DNA from: Paenibacillus mellifer
GTDB lineage: Bacteria; Bacillota; Bacilli; Paenibacillales; Paenibacillaceae
Direction: 5' to 3'
Assembly (NCBI RefSeq): GCF_023195895.1
Contig: NZ_JALPRK010000001.1
Location: 62,001-126,000 of the forward strand
DNA length: 64,000 bases
Position numbers and translations under genes: made by a program. Positions 36,423 through 44,605 of the stretch are shown piece by piece (positions within the stretch are counted from its first letter, which is position 1; every line of letters begins with the position of its first letter). The notes under the pieces were generated by a model. The model ran no database searches, had not been told where the DNA came from, and saw only the letters and a program-made list of their open reading frames with translations.

Positions 36423-37409
36423 TTGATACGTTTCGCCACGATTGGAACGAACTGGATCACGGAGCGTTTTATTCAGGCGGCTTTGGAAACGGAGCAATTT
36501 GCCTTCACGGCGGTTTACTCCCGGACCGAGCAAAAGGGCAGGGAGTTCGCGGCCAAGTTTGGCGACCCCAAGGTGTATACCGATTTAGTGGCCTTAGCGT
36601 CCAGCACCGACATCGATGCCGTATACATCGCCAGCCCGAACTCACTACACGCGGAGCAGGCGATCTTGCTGATGGATCATGGCAAGCATGTGTTATGCGA
36701 GAAGCCGATGGCTTCCAACGCGGCCGAGGTCCGGCGGATGATCGAAGCGGCGCGCCGCAACGATGTGCTGCTGATGGAGGCGCTCAAATCAACGTTGATG
36801 CCGAACTTCCGGGCAGTCCATGACAATTTGTACAAAATCGGCCGGGTACGGCGTTATTTTTCAAGTTACTGCCAGTATTCTTCGCGGTTTGACGCGTTTA
36901 AACAGGGCAAGGTGATGAACGCTTTTAATCCCGCGTTTTCCAACGGTGCCTTGATGGACCTCGGCATTTACTGCATTTACCCGATGGTGACGCTCTTCGG
37001 TAAACCGGAATCCGTGCAGGCCTCCGCCGTGATGTTGTCCTCGGGCGTGGATGGAGAGGGCAGCCTGATCGCGCGGTACCCGGATATGGACGGCGTGATC
37101 ATGTATTCGAAGATTACCGACTCTTATTTACCGACGGAAATCCAGGGGGAGAACGGGACGATCGTGATCGATCGAATCAACCAGCCATATGAGGCCAAAA
37201 TCCTGTACCGCGACGGGACGACCGAGGAGCTGACGCGCTCCCAGCCGCAGGAGTCGATGTATTACGAGGCGCTGGAGTTCATCGAGCTGGTCCAGAGCGG
37301 ACAGCGGGAGAGTCAGATCAATACGCATGCCCGTTCGTTGGCCGTCGCCGAGCTGATGGAGGAAACGAGACGCCAGTTTGGCCTGCGATATCCGGCGGAC
37401 GAAGCTTAA
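36423..37409 (+). CDS. Gfo/Idh/MocA family oxidoreductase
   Basis: The 328-residue protein has an N-terminal NAD(P)-binding fold (MIRFATIGTNWITERFI), the family motif VLCEKPMASNAAEVRRM with the conserved EKP lysine near residue 95, and a C-terminal substrate domain with LMDLGIYCIYPMV holding the catalytic histidine-equivalent region. Such enzymes oxidise or reduce sugars and inositols. The start is TTG 36423 after GGGAGGAAA. It stands alone before the sugar-sensor operon. A second member of the family lies at 51129, about 15 kb away, and is clearly different in sequence. Confidence 0.92.
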   Translation: MIRFATIGTNWITERFIQAALETEQFAFTAVYSRTEQKGREFAAKFGDPKVYTDLVALASSTDIDAVYIASPNSLHAEQAILLMDHGKHVLCEKPMASNAAEVRRMIEAARRNDVLLMEALKSTLMPNFRAVHDNLYKIGRVRRYFSSYCQYSSRFDAFKQGKVMNAFNPAFSNGALMDLGIYCIYPMVTLFGKPESVQASAVMLSSGVDGEGSLIARYPDMDGVIMYSKITDSYLPTEIQGENGTIVIDRINQPYEAKILYRDGTTEELTRSQPQESMYYEALEFIELVQSGQRESQINTHARSLAVAELMEETRRQFGLRYPADEA

Positions 37410-37438
37410 AGTCAACGTAAATACCTGCTAGATCGGGG

Positions 37439-37472
37439 CCCAAGCCGGATAATCCGGTTTGGGTTATTATTT
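37439..37472 (+). terminator. Terminator after Gfo/Idh gene
   Basis: CCCAAGCCGGAT pairs, with one mismatch, with ATCCGGTTTGGG, followed by TTATTATTT, 30 bp after the stop. Confidence 0.8.
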
Positions 37473-37559
37473 GTTGTTGCGCCCCACGGGGGGAGGATGC
37501 GACCTTCTCTGACCGGTCCTTTTGACGATTATCCCGTTAGGTCAGGAAGAAAATTCTCA

Positions 37560-37574
37560 TTGCAACCGTTTACA
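37560..37574 (+). promoter_or_regulatory. cre site upstream of the sugar sensor operon
   Basis: TTGCAACCGTTTACA fits the CcpA consensus WTGNAANCGNWNNCW completely. It lies 35 bp before the sensor binding protein gene, so glucose-type repression of the whole sensory operon is likely. A matching promoter could not be placed with confidence. Confidence 0.75.
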
Positions 37575-37608
37575 CCCTTGAGATAGGATTATCGATGAGG
37601 TGAACAGG

Positions 37609-38592
37609 ATGATCAAGGACAAAAAATGGCTGGCCGGCATGATGATTTGCATCGTTATTTTGGTCTATTTATTTATCGGGTTTGCCCGCTATTCCGGGAA
37701 AATCGGCAGCATCGTCAAGGAGCTGCAAGGGCAGCCCGCGAGCGGCGAGTCGCGTTATCATATCGTATTGATTGAACAGGAACGTTACCATCCCTATTGG
37801 GAAATGGTGGAGAAGGGCGCGGCGGAAGCGGCGGAGAAATACGGCATCGACATCGAGTTTACGGGGCCGGTGCGCAATAACATGGAAGAACAGCTGAACT
37901 TGTTGGAAAAAGCGATCGCCGCTCGCGTCGATGCGATTATCGTGCAGGGGCTGAACGAAGAGCGGTTCACGCCGGTCATCGACAAGGCGGTTCGGCGCGG
38001 CATCCCCGTCGTGACGATCGACACTGACGCGCCGGACAGCAAGCGGCTGGCTTATGTCGGCACCGACAATTTGGCCGCTGGCGAACGCCTGGGCCGTCTT
38101 GTCGTGGATACAACCGGCGGCACGGGAAAGATCGGTGTGATCATTGGCAGCGATCAAGCTGCGAACCAACTGCAGCGGTTGGACGGGCTGAAAAAAATCG
38201 TCGCCGAGCACGAGGGGCTTGAGATCGTCGACGTCCGCAGCTCGAACATCTCTCATATGGAGGCGATCCAGCAAGCGGCCAACATGCTCCGAAACCATCC
38301 GGAGATCAACATTATGGTCGGCACAAGCGCGACTGACGCCCTCGGCGTGCTGCAAGCCGCCAAAAACCGCGACGACCTGACGATCATCGGGTTCGACAAT
38401 CAGAAGGAAACGCTGGAGGCGATCCGCAAGGGCGAGATCGAGGCGACGGTCGCACAGCAGCCTTTTTTGATGGGGGATACGGCGGTTCGGCTACTCTATG
38501 AGCACTTCCGAGGAAAACCACTGAAGAAGGCCTACTTTACGGAAGTGAAAGTACTGGACGCACGAAATGTGGAGGAGGGGGAGAGCTTATGA
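37609..38592 (+). CDS. Membrane-anchored sugar sensor protein (XylFII-like)
   Basis: The 327-residue protein has one N-terminal membrane anchor (about residues 6-26) without a lipobox, then a type I periplasmic-binding domain of the ribose/xylose group (RYHIVLIEQERYHPYWEMVE, VDAIIVQGLNEE, VTIDTDAPDSKRLAYVGTD). I chose ATG 37609 because GATGAGGTG precedes it; GTG 37600 overlaps that site. Its stop overlaps the kinase start. This order, sensor binding protein, LytS-type kinase, YesN regulator and then xylFGH, is that of the XylFII-LytS-YesN system of Clostridium beijerinckii, where the anchored binding protein binds D-xylose and controls the kinase. The same role is inferred here; the sugar is not proven. 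Confidence 0.85.
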   Translation: MIKDKKWLAGMMICIVILVYLFIGFARYSGKIGSIVKELQGQPASGESRYHIVLIEQERYHPYWEMVEKGAAEAAEKYGIDIEFTGPVRNNMEEQLNLLEKAIAARVDAIIVQGLNEERFTPVIDKAVRRGIPVVTIDTDAPDSKRLAYVGTDNLAAGERLGRLVVDTTGGTGKIGVIIGSDQAANQLQRLDGLKKIVAEHEGLEIVDVRSSNISHMEAIQQAANMLRNHPEINIMVGTSATDALGVLQAAKNRDDLTIIGFDNQKETLEAIRKGEIEATVAQQPFLMGDTAVRLLYEHFRGKPLKKAYFTEVKVLDARNVEEGESL

Positions 38593-40028
38593 GCATCCGC
38601 CGCAAGCTATTTCTGTTTATTCCGCTGCTGGTGCTGGTTATGAGCTCGGTGTCCTTTTTTCTATTCCAAAGCGGAAAGAACGTCCAGGAAAGCTATCACC
38701 TGATGATGAAGCGCATTTTGCTGTATAAGGAAATCTCCTATGAAGTAGGAGAGAATATGCGGTCGATGAACCGGTTTATCATGCAGATGGATACCGAAAG
38801 CTTGCCTGAAGTCGTGAAGCACTTGAATGCTGTGAAGACCTTGAGGTCTGATCTGGACGGGCTCCAGACGATCGGCGGGAGCGACCTGGCCCTGGCGAAT
38901 TACCGCAACCTGATCGATACGTTCCTGGAGCAGGCTGAGGCGATGATCGAGAAGATCAGCTACGAGGATTCCGATACGATGGCCGGGGCATACATCGAAG
39001 CGGAGCAGACCCAGCGTTTTATCCGCGAGGAGGCCCAGGAGCTGGTCGACTTGGAGTTGGAGCAATACAAGCCGATTTACGAGGATATGATGTTCACGAC
39101 CGGCAAGCTGAACAAGCTGGGGATCCTGCTGGTCGTGACTGCGGCGGCCTTTAGCATTCTGCTGGCAATTTGGCTGTCACGCAGCATCACGAATCCGATC
39201 CGCCGACTGGTCGCGACTGCGAAACAGATTTCTAAGGGTCGGATGGACACCAAAGCGCCGGAGAGCGACAGCAACGACGAGATTAGTATTTTGTGCCGGT
39301 CGTTTAACGGGATGATTGACAACATCCAGCAGCTGATGGCCGAGAACATCAACAACTTGGAGAAGGATCGGTTGGTCAAGGAGCTGGAGCTAAAGACGCT
39401 GCAAAGCCAGATCAACCCGCATTTTCTCTTCAACACGTTGAACTCTATTTCTAAGCTGGCTTACCTTGAGGGGGCCGCCAAAACCAGCGATCTCGCCGTT
39501 TCCGTGTCGCGTCTGCTGCGCTATAATCTGCAGAAGCTCGACCAGGCGGTGCCGCTACGCGAGGAGGTGGCTCATGTCACCGAATACATGAACATCCAGA
39601 AGGCTCGGTTCCGCGATCGGATCGCTTTCGTGATCAACATCGACGAGCGCGCGTTGGACGGGAGGATCCCTTGCTTGACCCTGCAGCCGATATTGGAAAA
39701 CGCCTTCGTGCACGGGATTGAGCAGATGGAGGAAGGGGCCGTGCTGGAGCTGGCGATCCACCTCGGCGAGGAGGACCAGGTTGAAATCGAAATCCGCGAC
39801 AATGGCGTCGGCATGAACCGCGAGACGGTGAACAAGCTGCTGCAATCGGTACGCGAGGAGGCCCCGCGTTTTGGAGGCAAAGGGCAATCGACGGGCCTTG
39901 GCACGCATAATGTGTTCAAACGGCTGCATTTATTTTTCGACGGGCAGGAACACATCGCCATCGACAGCGAGGAAGGGGCCGGAACGGCCGTCAGGTTTAC
40001 GCTACCTCTTCGCACGGGCATGGAATAA
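38589..40028 (+). CDS. Sensor histidine kinase, LytS/YesM type
   Basis: The 479-residue kinase has membrane segments at about 8-28 and 174-196 flanking an extracellular helical region, a HAMP domain (about 197-250), and a His_kinase domain with SQINPHFLFNTLNSIS, phospho-acceptor His278. The ATPase domain shows LTLQPILENAFVHGIEQ, DNGVGMNRE and STGLGTHNVFKRL. It overlaps the upstream sensor gene by four bases and precedes its response regulator by 8 bp. I infer that the anchored binding protein reports the sugar to the extracellular domain, which then drives phosphorylation of the YesN-type regulator. Confidence 0.92.
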   Translation: MSIRRKLFLFIPLLVLVMSSVSFFLFQSGKNVQESYHLMMKRILLYKEISYEVGENMRSMNRFIMQMDTESLPEVVKHLNAVKTLRSDLDGLQTIGGSDLALANYRNLIDTFLEQAEAMIEKISYEDSDTMAGAYIEAEQTQRFIREEAQELVDLELEQYKPIYEDMMFTTGKLNKLGILLVVTAAAFSILLAIWLSRSITNPIRRLVATAKQISKGRMDTKAPESDSNDEISILCRSFNGMIDNIQQLMAENINNLEKDRLVKELELKTLQSQINPHFLFNTLNSISKLAYLEGAAKTSDLAVSVSRLLRYNLQKLDQAVPLREEVAHVTEYMNIQKARFRDRIAFVINIDERALDGRIPCLTLQPILENAFVHGIEQMEEGAVLELAIHLGEEDQVEIEIRDNGVGMNRETVNKLLQSVREEAPRFGGKGQSTGLGTHNVFKRLHLFFDGQEHIAIDSEEGAGTAVRFTLPLRTGME

Positions 40029-40036
40029 AACGGGGA

Positions 40037-41617
40037 ATGGGGGAAGCCAAGGTGTATACTTTGTTGATTGCGGACGACGAAGCGTTGGAGCGGGAAGGCC
40101 TGGAAATGATGATCAGGCATGCGATGCCGGATACGTTCCGTTTTCTTCATGCGGAGAACGGGCGGCGGGCGATCCAGCTGGCGGAAGAGGGACGGCCTGA
40201 TTTTATCTTTATGGATATCAAAATGCCGGGGATTCAAGGTTTGGAAGCCGTGCGGGAAATTATGGCCCGGCAGCCGGGAGCCAAGGTCGTGATGATCACC
40301 GCCCACGATTATTTCGCCTATGCGAAGGAGGGGCTGGCGCTCGGCGTGCGGGATTATCTGCTGAAGCCGGCGCGGCGGGAAGAGGTGCTGGACGTGCTGA
40401 AGAGTCTGATCGCCGAAACCGAAGAAGCGAAGCGTGCCCGGGACGAGCAATTGGCTCTTCAGGAGAAATTGTCCCAACTGCTTCCGCTCGCGGAGAATGA
40501 GCTGTCGCTGATGCTGATGCTGGAATACGCTCAGGAGATCGAAGCCGACCAATTGGCGGGGATGCTGAACCTCCAGTGGCGCAAGGGGTACGCGATGGTG
40601 CTGTCGTTCGCGAAGCACACGCCGAAGGAATGGGCCAGCTTCCAGGTGGCCAAAAAGGAGATTTACGACGCTGTCAAGCAATCGGTGAAGCCGGGATTGT
40701 CCTGCATTGTCAGCCCGGTCGTTGGCCATCAGATGGCGTTGTTTATCCCGTTTCCGCGGGGACGGCCGGGTTATACGCAGCGGGTTATCGCGCTGGAATG
40801 GGGAGAACGGCTGCGCGGTCAGGTGGAGGAGCGGTTCGGGCTGACGCTCTCGGTTGGCATTGGCTCGATTCGTGAGGGCTGGGACGGGCTGAGCCGCTCC
40901 TACCGGGAAGCCGTGCGTGTCTGCGCGGACGAACAGGATATCGTCAGCGTCCGGCATTACGATGATATCGCCGAAAGCTCGGGCCGTCCGGCGATCCCGC
41001 TGGACGAAGAGAAGAAGCTGCTCGATGCGCTGCTGCGGCACGACAAGCCGGAGGTTACCGAACGCTTCGCCCAGCTGATCGAGCGCCTGGAGGCGGCTGA
41101 GCCGCGGCATTATCCACGTCTGCGCGGCGACGTGATCGGGTTGCTCCTGTATTTGAGCCGCGGCGTGGAAGCGGGGGATGGCCCGGATCTAATTGAGGAC
41201 TTAAGCGCCTGCGAAGATCCGGCATCACTGCGCTCGAGCGCGCTCCGCCGGCTTGGCGGCTGGATCGACGGACTGCGGGAGCGGAAAGAACGCAGCCGCT
41301 CGCATGTGCTGCAGCGGGCCCTCCTGTTTGTCAGCCAGCGGTTCATGGAGGACATTTCGATGGAGCAAACAGCGGAATACGTGAATCTGAGTCCGTATTA
41401 TTTCAGTAAGCTTTTTAAGCTGCAAACCGGAGAGAACTTCAGTGATTACTTGACTCGCCTGCGGATCGAGGAAGCAAAACGGCTGATCGCCGAGCGCTCC
41501 TTAAGCTTGAAGGAAATCTGTTATGAGGTCGGCTATAAGGACCCGAATTATTTCAGCCGGGTGTTCAAGAAATCCGTTGGCATCACCCCGAGCGAATATC
41601 GTCAGCAAATCGAATAA
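40037..41617 (+). CDS. Response regulator, YesN type with AraC helix-turn-helix
   Basis: The 526-residue protein has an N-terminal receiver (phospho-acceptor Asp60 in DFIFMDIKMPG, Lys in DYLLKPARREEV), a long linker region of about 280 residues and a C-terminal AraC domain (ISMEQTAEYVNLSPYYFSKL, IEEAKRLIAERSLSLKEICY, GYKDPNYFSRVFKK). It would be phosphorylated by the kinase encoded just upstream and activate sugar transport genes. Tandem AGTGCAGGC repeats 21 bp apart lie directly upstream of the xylF-like promoter region, the arrangement expected for a dimeric AraC activator. The gene is followed by a strong terminator. Confidence 0.93.
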   Translation: MGEAKVYTLLIADDEALEREGLEMMIRHAMPDTFRFLHAENGRRAIQLAEEGRPDFIFMDIKMPGIQGLEAVREIMARQPGAKVVMITAHDYFAYAKEGLALGVRDYLLKPARREEVLDVLKSLIAETEEAKRARDEQLALQEKLSQLLPLAENELSLMLMLEYAQEIEADQLAGMLNLQWRKGYAMVLSFAKHTPKEWASFQVAKKEIYDAVKQSVKPGLSCIVSPVVGHQMALFIPFPRGRPGYTQRVIALEWGERLRGQVEERFGLTLSVGIGSIREGWDGLSRSYREAVRVCADEQDIVSVRHYDDIAESSGRPAIPLDEEKKLLDALLRHDKPEVTERFAQLIERLEAAEPRHYPRLRGDVIGLLLYLSRGVEAGDGPDLIEDLSACEDPASLRSSALRRLGGWIDGLRERKERSRSHVLQRALLFVSQRFMEDISMEQTAEYVNLSPYYFSKLFKLQTGENFSDYLTRLRIEEAKRLIAERSLSLKEICYEVGYKDPNYFSRVFKKSVGITPSEYRQQIE

Positions 41618-41636
41618 GAAGCGTATGCGTGTGCAG

Positions 41637-41664
41637 GTCCTTGTCCCAGACAAGGACTTTTTTG
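41637..41664 (+). terminator. Terminator of the sensor operon
   Basis: GTCCTTGTC pairs with GACAAGGAC around a 3-nt loop and runs into six T residues. It separates sensor and transporter transcription units. Confidence 0.93.
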
Positions 41665-41731
41665 CGTTTTCAGCACAAAAAAATCCAGTGAAAGCGGCGC
41701 TAATGAAAGCCTTTACATCCCGCAGCAAGGG

Positions 41732-41817
41732 AGTGCAGGCACAGCACAAAGAAGTGCAGGCTTTGACCTGACCGTAAGGATGGGGGCGGTGCTAAGATGA
41801 TTTTGTAAGCGTAATCA
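41732..41817 (+). promoter_or_regulatory. Control region of xylF-type operon: activator repeats, -10, cre
   Basis: AGTGCAGGC occurs at 41732-41740 and 41753-41761, 21 bp (two helical turns) apart. A likely -10, TAAGAT, lies at 41793-41798; its -35 position (41770-41775, GACCGT) is poor, as expected for an activated promoter. TTGTAAGCGTAATCA at 41803-41817 fits the cre consensus WTGNAANCGNWNNCW completely and overlaps the start site, giving CcpA repression. Activation by the YesN-type protein is inferred. Confidence 0.75.
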
Positions 41818-41851
41818 ATAAACGATTATTTAAAGAAGGGGCGTAGGCATA

Positions 41852-42955
41852 GTGAAAAAACACAGTCATTTTGTACGGTTAAGCTTGGCAGCCATTTTAT
41901 TGGCTTCCTCCCTGGCGGGCTGCGGGGTTGTATCCGACGGCAGCGCAAACAGCGGGAGCACGAAAAACAATGCGGGCAGCGCGGCCGGTGGCAAGGACGA
42001 CAAAATCGTCATCGGGATGTCGATGGACACCCTGAAGGAAGAACGGTGGCAGAAAGACCGTGACCTATTCACCGCCAAAGTCGAAGAGCTCGGCGGCGAA
42101 GTGAAGGTGCTCGCGGCTAACGGAGACGATGCTACGCAGTTGAGCCAAGCGGAACAATTGATTTCGCAAGGCGTTGACGTGTTGGTGGTTATCGCGCACA
42201 ATGCCGAAGCTACTGCGCCAATCGTGGAAAAAGCGCATAAAGAAGGCATCAAGGTCATCGCGTATGACCGACTGATTAAAAACTCGGATGTCGACTACTA
42301 CATTTCCTTCGACAACGTCCGGGTCGGCGAGTTCCAGGCCCGCGCCGTAACCGAAGCCGCGCCGAAGGGCAATATCGTCTACATCGGCGGCGCGGACACC
42401 GACAACAACGCGCACATGTTTAAAGAAGGTGCGATGAGCGTTCTGAAGCCGCTTGAAGAAAAAGGCGACATCAAGATCGTGTACGATCAGTTCTCCAAGG
42501 ACTGGAAGCCGGAAGAAGCGCTGAAGAATATGGAGAACGCGTTGACCGCCAACAACAATGACGTGCAAGGCGTAGTTGCCGCAAACGACGGCACGGCCGG
42601 CGGGGTTATTCAGGCGTTAACGGCACAAGGCATGGCTGGCAAAATCCCGGTATCCGGGCAGGATGCGGACTTGGCCGCCGTTCAACGGATTGCCGAAGGC
42701 AGCCAGCTGATGACCGTATACAAACCGATCAAATCGATTGCTACCACTGCCGCAGAAATGGCTGTATCGGCTGCTAAAGGCGAGGAAGTCAAAGCCGACA
42801 AGACCGTCAACAATGGCAAGATCGATGTGCCTTCCGTACTGCTCGATCCGATTCCGGTCGACAAGGACAGCCTGAACGTCGTGATCGAAGACGGGTTCCA
42901 CAAACTGGAAGACGTGTACAAAAACGTGCCGAAGGATCAATGGCCTAAGCAATAA
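41852..42955 (+). CDS. xylF: Xylose-type ABC transporter substrate-binding lipoprotein
   Basis: The 367-residue protein has a lipoprotein signal with lipobox SLAGC near residue 25, a Ser/Gly/Asn linker, and a type I binding domain close to XylF (IGMSMDTLKEERWQKDRDLF, VIAYDRLIKNSDVDYYISFD, AANDGTAGGVIQAL). XylF binds D-xylose outside the membrane for import by XylGH. The start is GTG 41852 after AGAAGGGG. The ATPase and permease genes follow on the same strand. Specificity for xylose rests on motif resemblance and operon layout; a related pentose or aldose is possible. Confidence 0.9.
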   Translation: MKKHSHFVRLSLAAILLASSLAGCGVVSDGSANSGSTKNNAGSAAGGKDDKIVIGMSMDTLKEERWQKDRDLFTAKVEELGGEVKVLAANGDDATQLSQAEQLISQGVDVLVVIAHNAEATAPIVEKAHKEGIKVIAYDRLIKNSDVDYYISFDNVRVGEFQARAVTEAAPKGNIVYIGGADTDNNAHMFKEGAMSVLKPLEEKGDIKIVYDQFSKDWKPEEALKNMENALTANNNDVQGVVAANDGTAGGVIQALTAQGMAGKIPVSGQDADLAAVQRIAEGSQLMTVYKPIKSIATTAAEMAVSAAKGEEVKADKTVNNGKIDVPSVLLDPIPVDKDSLNVVIEDGFHKLEDVYKNVPKDQWPKQ

Positions 42956-43009
42956 AAGCATGTAGCATAAAGCGGATAGAGAAGAACTGGACAAAGAAAC
43001 GGGCAGAAG

Positions 43010-43062
43010 CGGCGAAAACCAGGGAGCGTTCGGCGTCTCCTTGGTTTCGCTCTTTCGCCGAT
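43010..43062 (+). other. Intercistronic hairpin between xylF and xylG
   Basis: GAAAACCAGGGAG pairs imperfectly with CTCCTTGGTTTC around a 10-nt loop in the 136-bp gap; no T tract follows. Such hairpins often protect the binding-protein mRNA or reduce downstream expression, which would give more XylF than XylGH. Confidence 0.5.
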
Positions 43063-43091
43063 CCTTAGGCTAAAGAAGGAGAGCTAAGCCT

Positions 43092-44603
43092 ATGCATGTA
43101 TTGGAAATGATAAATATCAGCAAAGAGTTTCCGGGCGTGAAGGCCCTCGACCGCGTGAACTTCAAGGTGCGCAAAGGGGAAATCCACGCGCTCTGCGGCG
43201 AGAACGGGGCGGGCAAGTCCACGCTGATGAAAGTCCTGAGCGGGTTGTACCCGGCCGGCACTTATAGCGGAGACATCGTCATCGGCGGCGAGAAGAAGCA
43301 GTTCCACAACATTACCGATGCGGAAAAAGCTGGCATCGCCATCATCCACCAGGAGCTGGCGCTCGTGAAGGAGATGACGGTAGGCGAGAACATTTTCCTC
43401 GGGGCGGAACCGACCAAACGCGGCGTGATCCAATGGGATGAGCTGTATCACAATGCGGCCCAGTGGCTGAAGCGGGTCGGGCTTCATATTTCCCCTGAAA
43501 CGAAAATAGGGAGTCTCGGCATCGGCCAGCAGCAGCTGGTGGAGATCGCCAAGGCATTGTCCAAGCATACGCAGATCCTGATTCTGGATGAGCCGACAGC
43601 CGCCTTGACGGAAAGCGAAGTGGCGATCCTCATGGGTATCCTGAACCAACTGCGGAGCGAAGGCGTGTCTTGCGTTTATATCTCGCACAAAATGCCGGAG
43701 GTGTTTGCTCTGGCCGACTCGATTACGGTGCTTCGCGATGGGCATACGGTGGCGACGCTGGACCGCAAGGAAACGGATGATGACCAGGTCGTGTCGCTGA
43801 TGGTCGGGCGGGAGCTGACCGAACGGTACCCGCGGGTGGAGCATCACCCATCGGATACCGTGCTGGAGGTTAAAAACTATAACGTGTGGCACCCGGAGAA
43901 GCGGAACCAGAAGGTGATCAAGGACGTCAACTTCCGGGTGCGCAAAGGCGAAATCCTCGGCATCGCCGGGTTGATGGGCGCCGGTCGGACCGAGCTGGTT
44001 AGCAGCCTGTTCGGCGCTTACGGCGGACGGGCGACGGGGGAGGTTTTCGTTGACGGAAAATCGGTGCGTATCCGCTCCGTCGCCGACGCGATCCGCGCCG
44101 GGCTTGCCCTCGTCAGCGAGGACCGGAAGCGCCAAGGGCTCGTCATGGGGATGGATGTCAAGACGAATACGACGATGGCCACGATGGTCAAAGTTTCGAA
44201 GCTTGGCTTGATTAACGACAACGAGGAAATCCGCTGGGGCCTTAAATATGTGCATGATTTGAAGACGAAAACCGCGTCTCTGGAAACCCCTGTCGGCACG
44301 TTGTCCGGCGGGAACCAACAGAAGGTCGTCATCGGCAAATGGCTGATGTCCGACCCGAAAATCCTCATCATGGACGAACCAACCCGCGGCATTGACGTCG
44401 GGGCGAAATACGAGATTTATCATCTGATGAATCAGCTGGTCGAGCAGGGCGTGGCCATCATCATGATTTCGTCGGAGCTCCCGGAGGTGCTCGGCATGAG
44501 CGACCGGATTCTGGTGATGAGCGAAGGCAAATTCGTTCGGGAGTTCGACTGGCGCGAAGCGACCCAAGAAAATATCATGCAAGCCGCTACGGGAGGGAAA
44601 TAA
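43092..44603 (+). CDS. xylG: Sugar ABC transporter ATP-binding protein (XylG/MmsA type)
   Basis: The 503-residue protein contains two fused ABC domains. The first has Walker A GENGAGKST, signature LGIGQQQLVEIAKAL and Walker B ILILDEPTAAL. The second has a degenerate Walker A (GLMGAGRTEL), signature LSGGNQQKVVIGKWL and Walker B ILIMDEPTRGID. This is the standard layout for XylG, RbsA and MglA. It would power import through the membrane protein encoded two bases downstream. AGGAGAGC precedes ATG 43092. Confidence 0.93.
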   Translation: MHVLEMINISKEFPGVKALDRVNFKVRKGEIHALCGENGAGKSTLMKVLSGLYPAGTYSGDIVIGGEKKQFHNITDAEKAGIAIIHQELALVKEMTVGENIFLGAEPTKRGVIQWDELYHNAAQWLKRVGLHISPETKIGSLGIGQQQLVEIAKALSKHTQILILDEPTAALTESEVAILMGILNQLRSEGVSCVYISHKMPEVFALADSITVLRDGHTVATLDRKETDDDQVVSLMVGRELTERYPRVEHHPSDTVLEVKNYNVWHPEKRNQKVIKDVNFRVRKGEILGIAGLMGAGRTELVSSLFGAYGGRATGEVFVDGKSVRIRSVADAIRAGLALVSEDRKRQGLVMGMDVKTNTTMATMVKVSKLGLINDNEEIRWGLKYVHDLKTKTASLETPVGTLSGGNQQKVVIGKWLMSDPKILIMDEPTRGIDVGAKYEIYHLMNQLVEQGVAIIMISSELPEVLGMSDRILVMSEGKFVREFDWREATQENIMQAATGGK

Positions 44604-44605
44604 AC

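Noticed and set aside
39572..41110. Long open frame on the minus strand opposite the kinase and response regulator genes
   Set aside because: It is an antisense shadow in GC-rich coding DNA; its translation is Arg/His/Pro/Gln-rich and shows no family motif, whereas the forward genes have clear domains.
41763..41798. TTGACC and TAAGAT as a normal sigma-A promoter for xylF
   Set aside because: The spacer is 24 nt, too long; the -35 at the right distance is poor, which fits an activator-dependent promoter instead.
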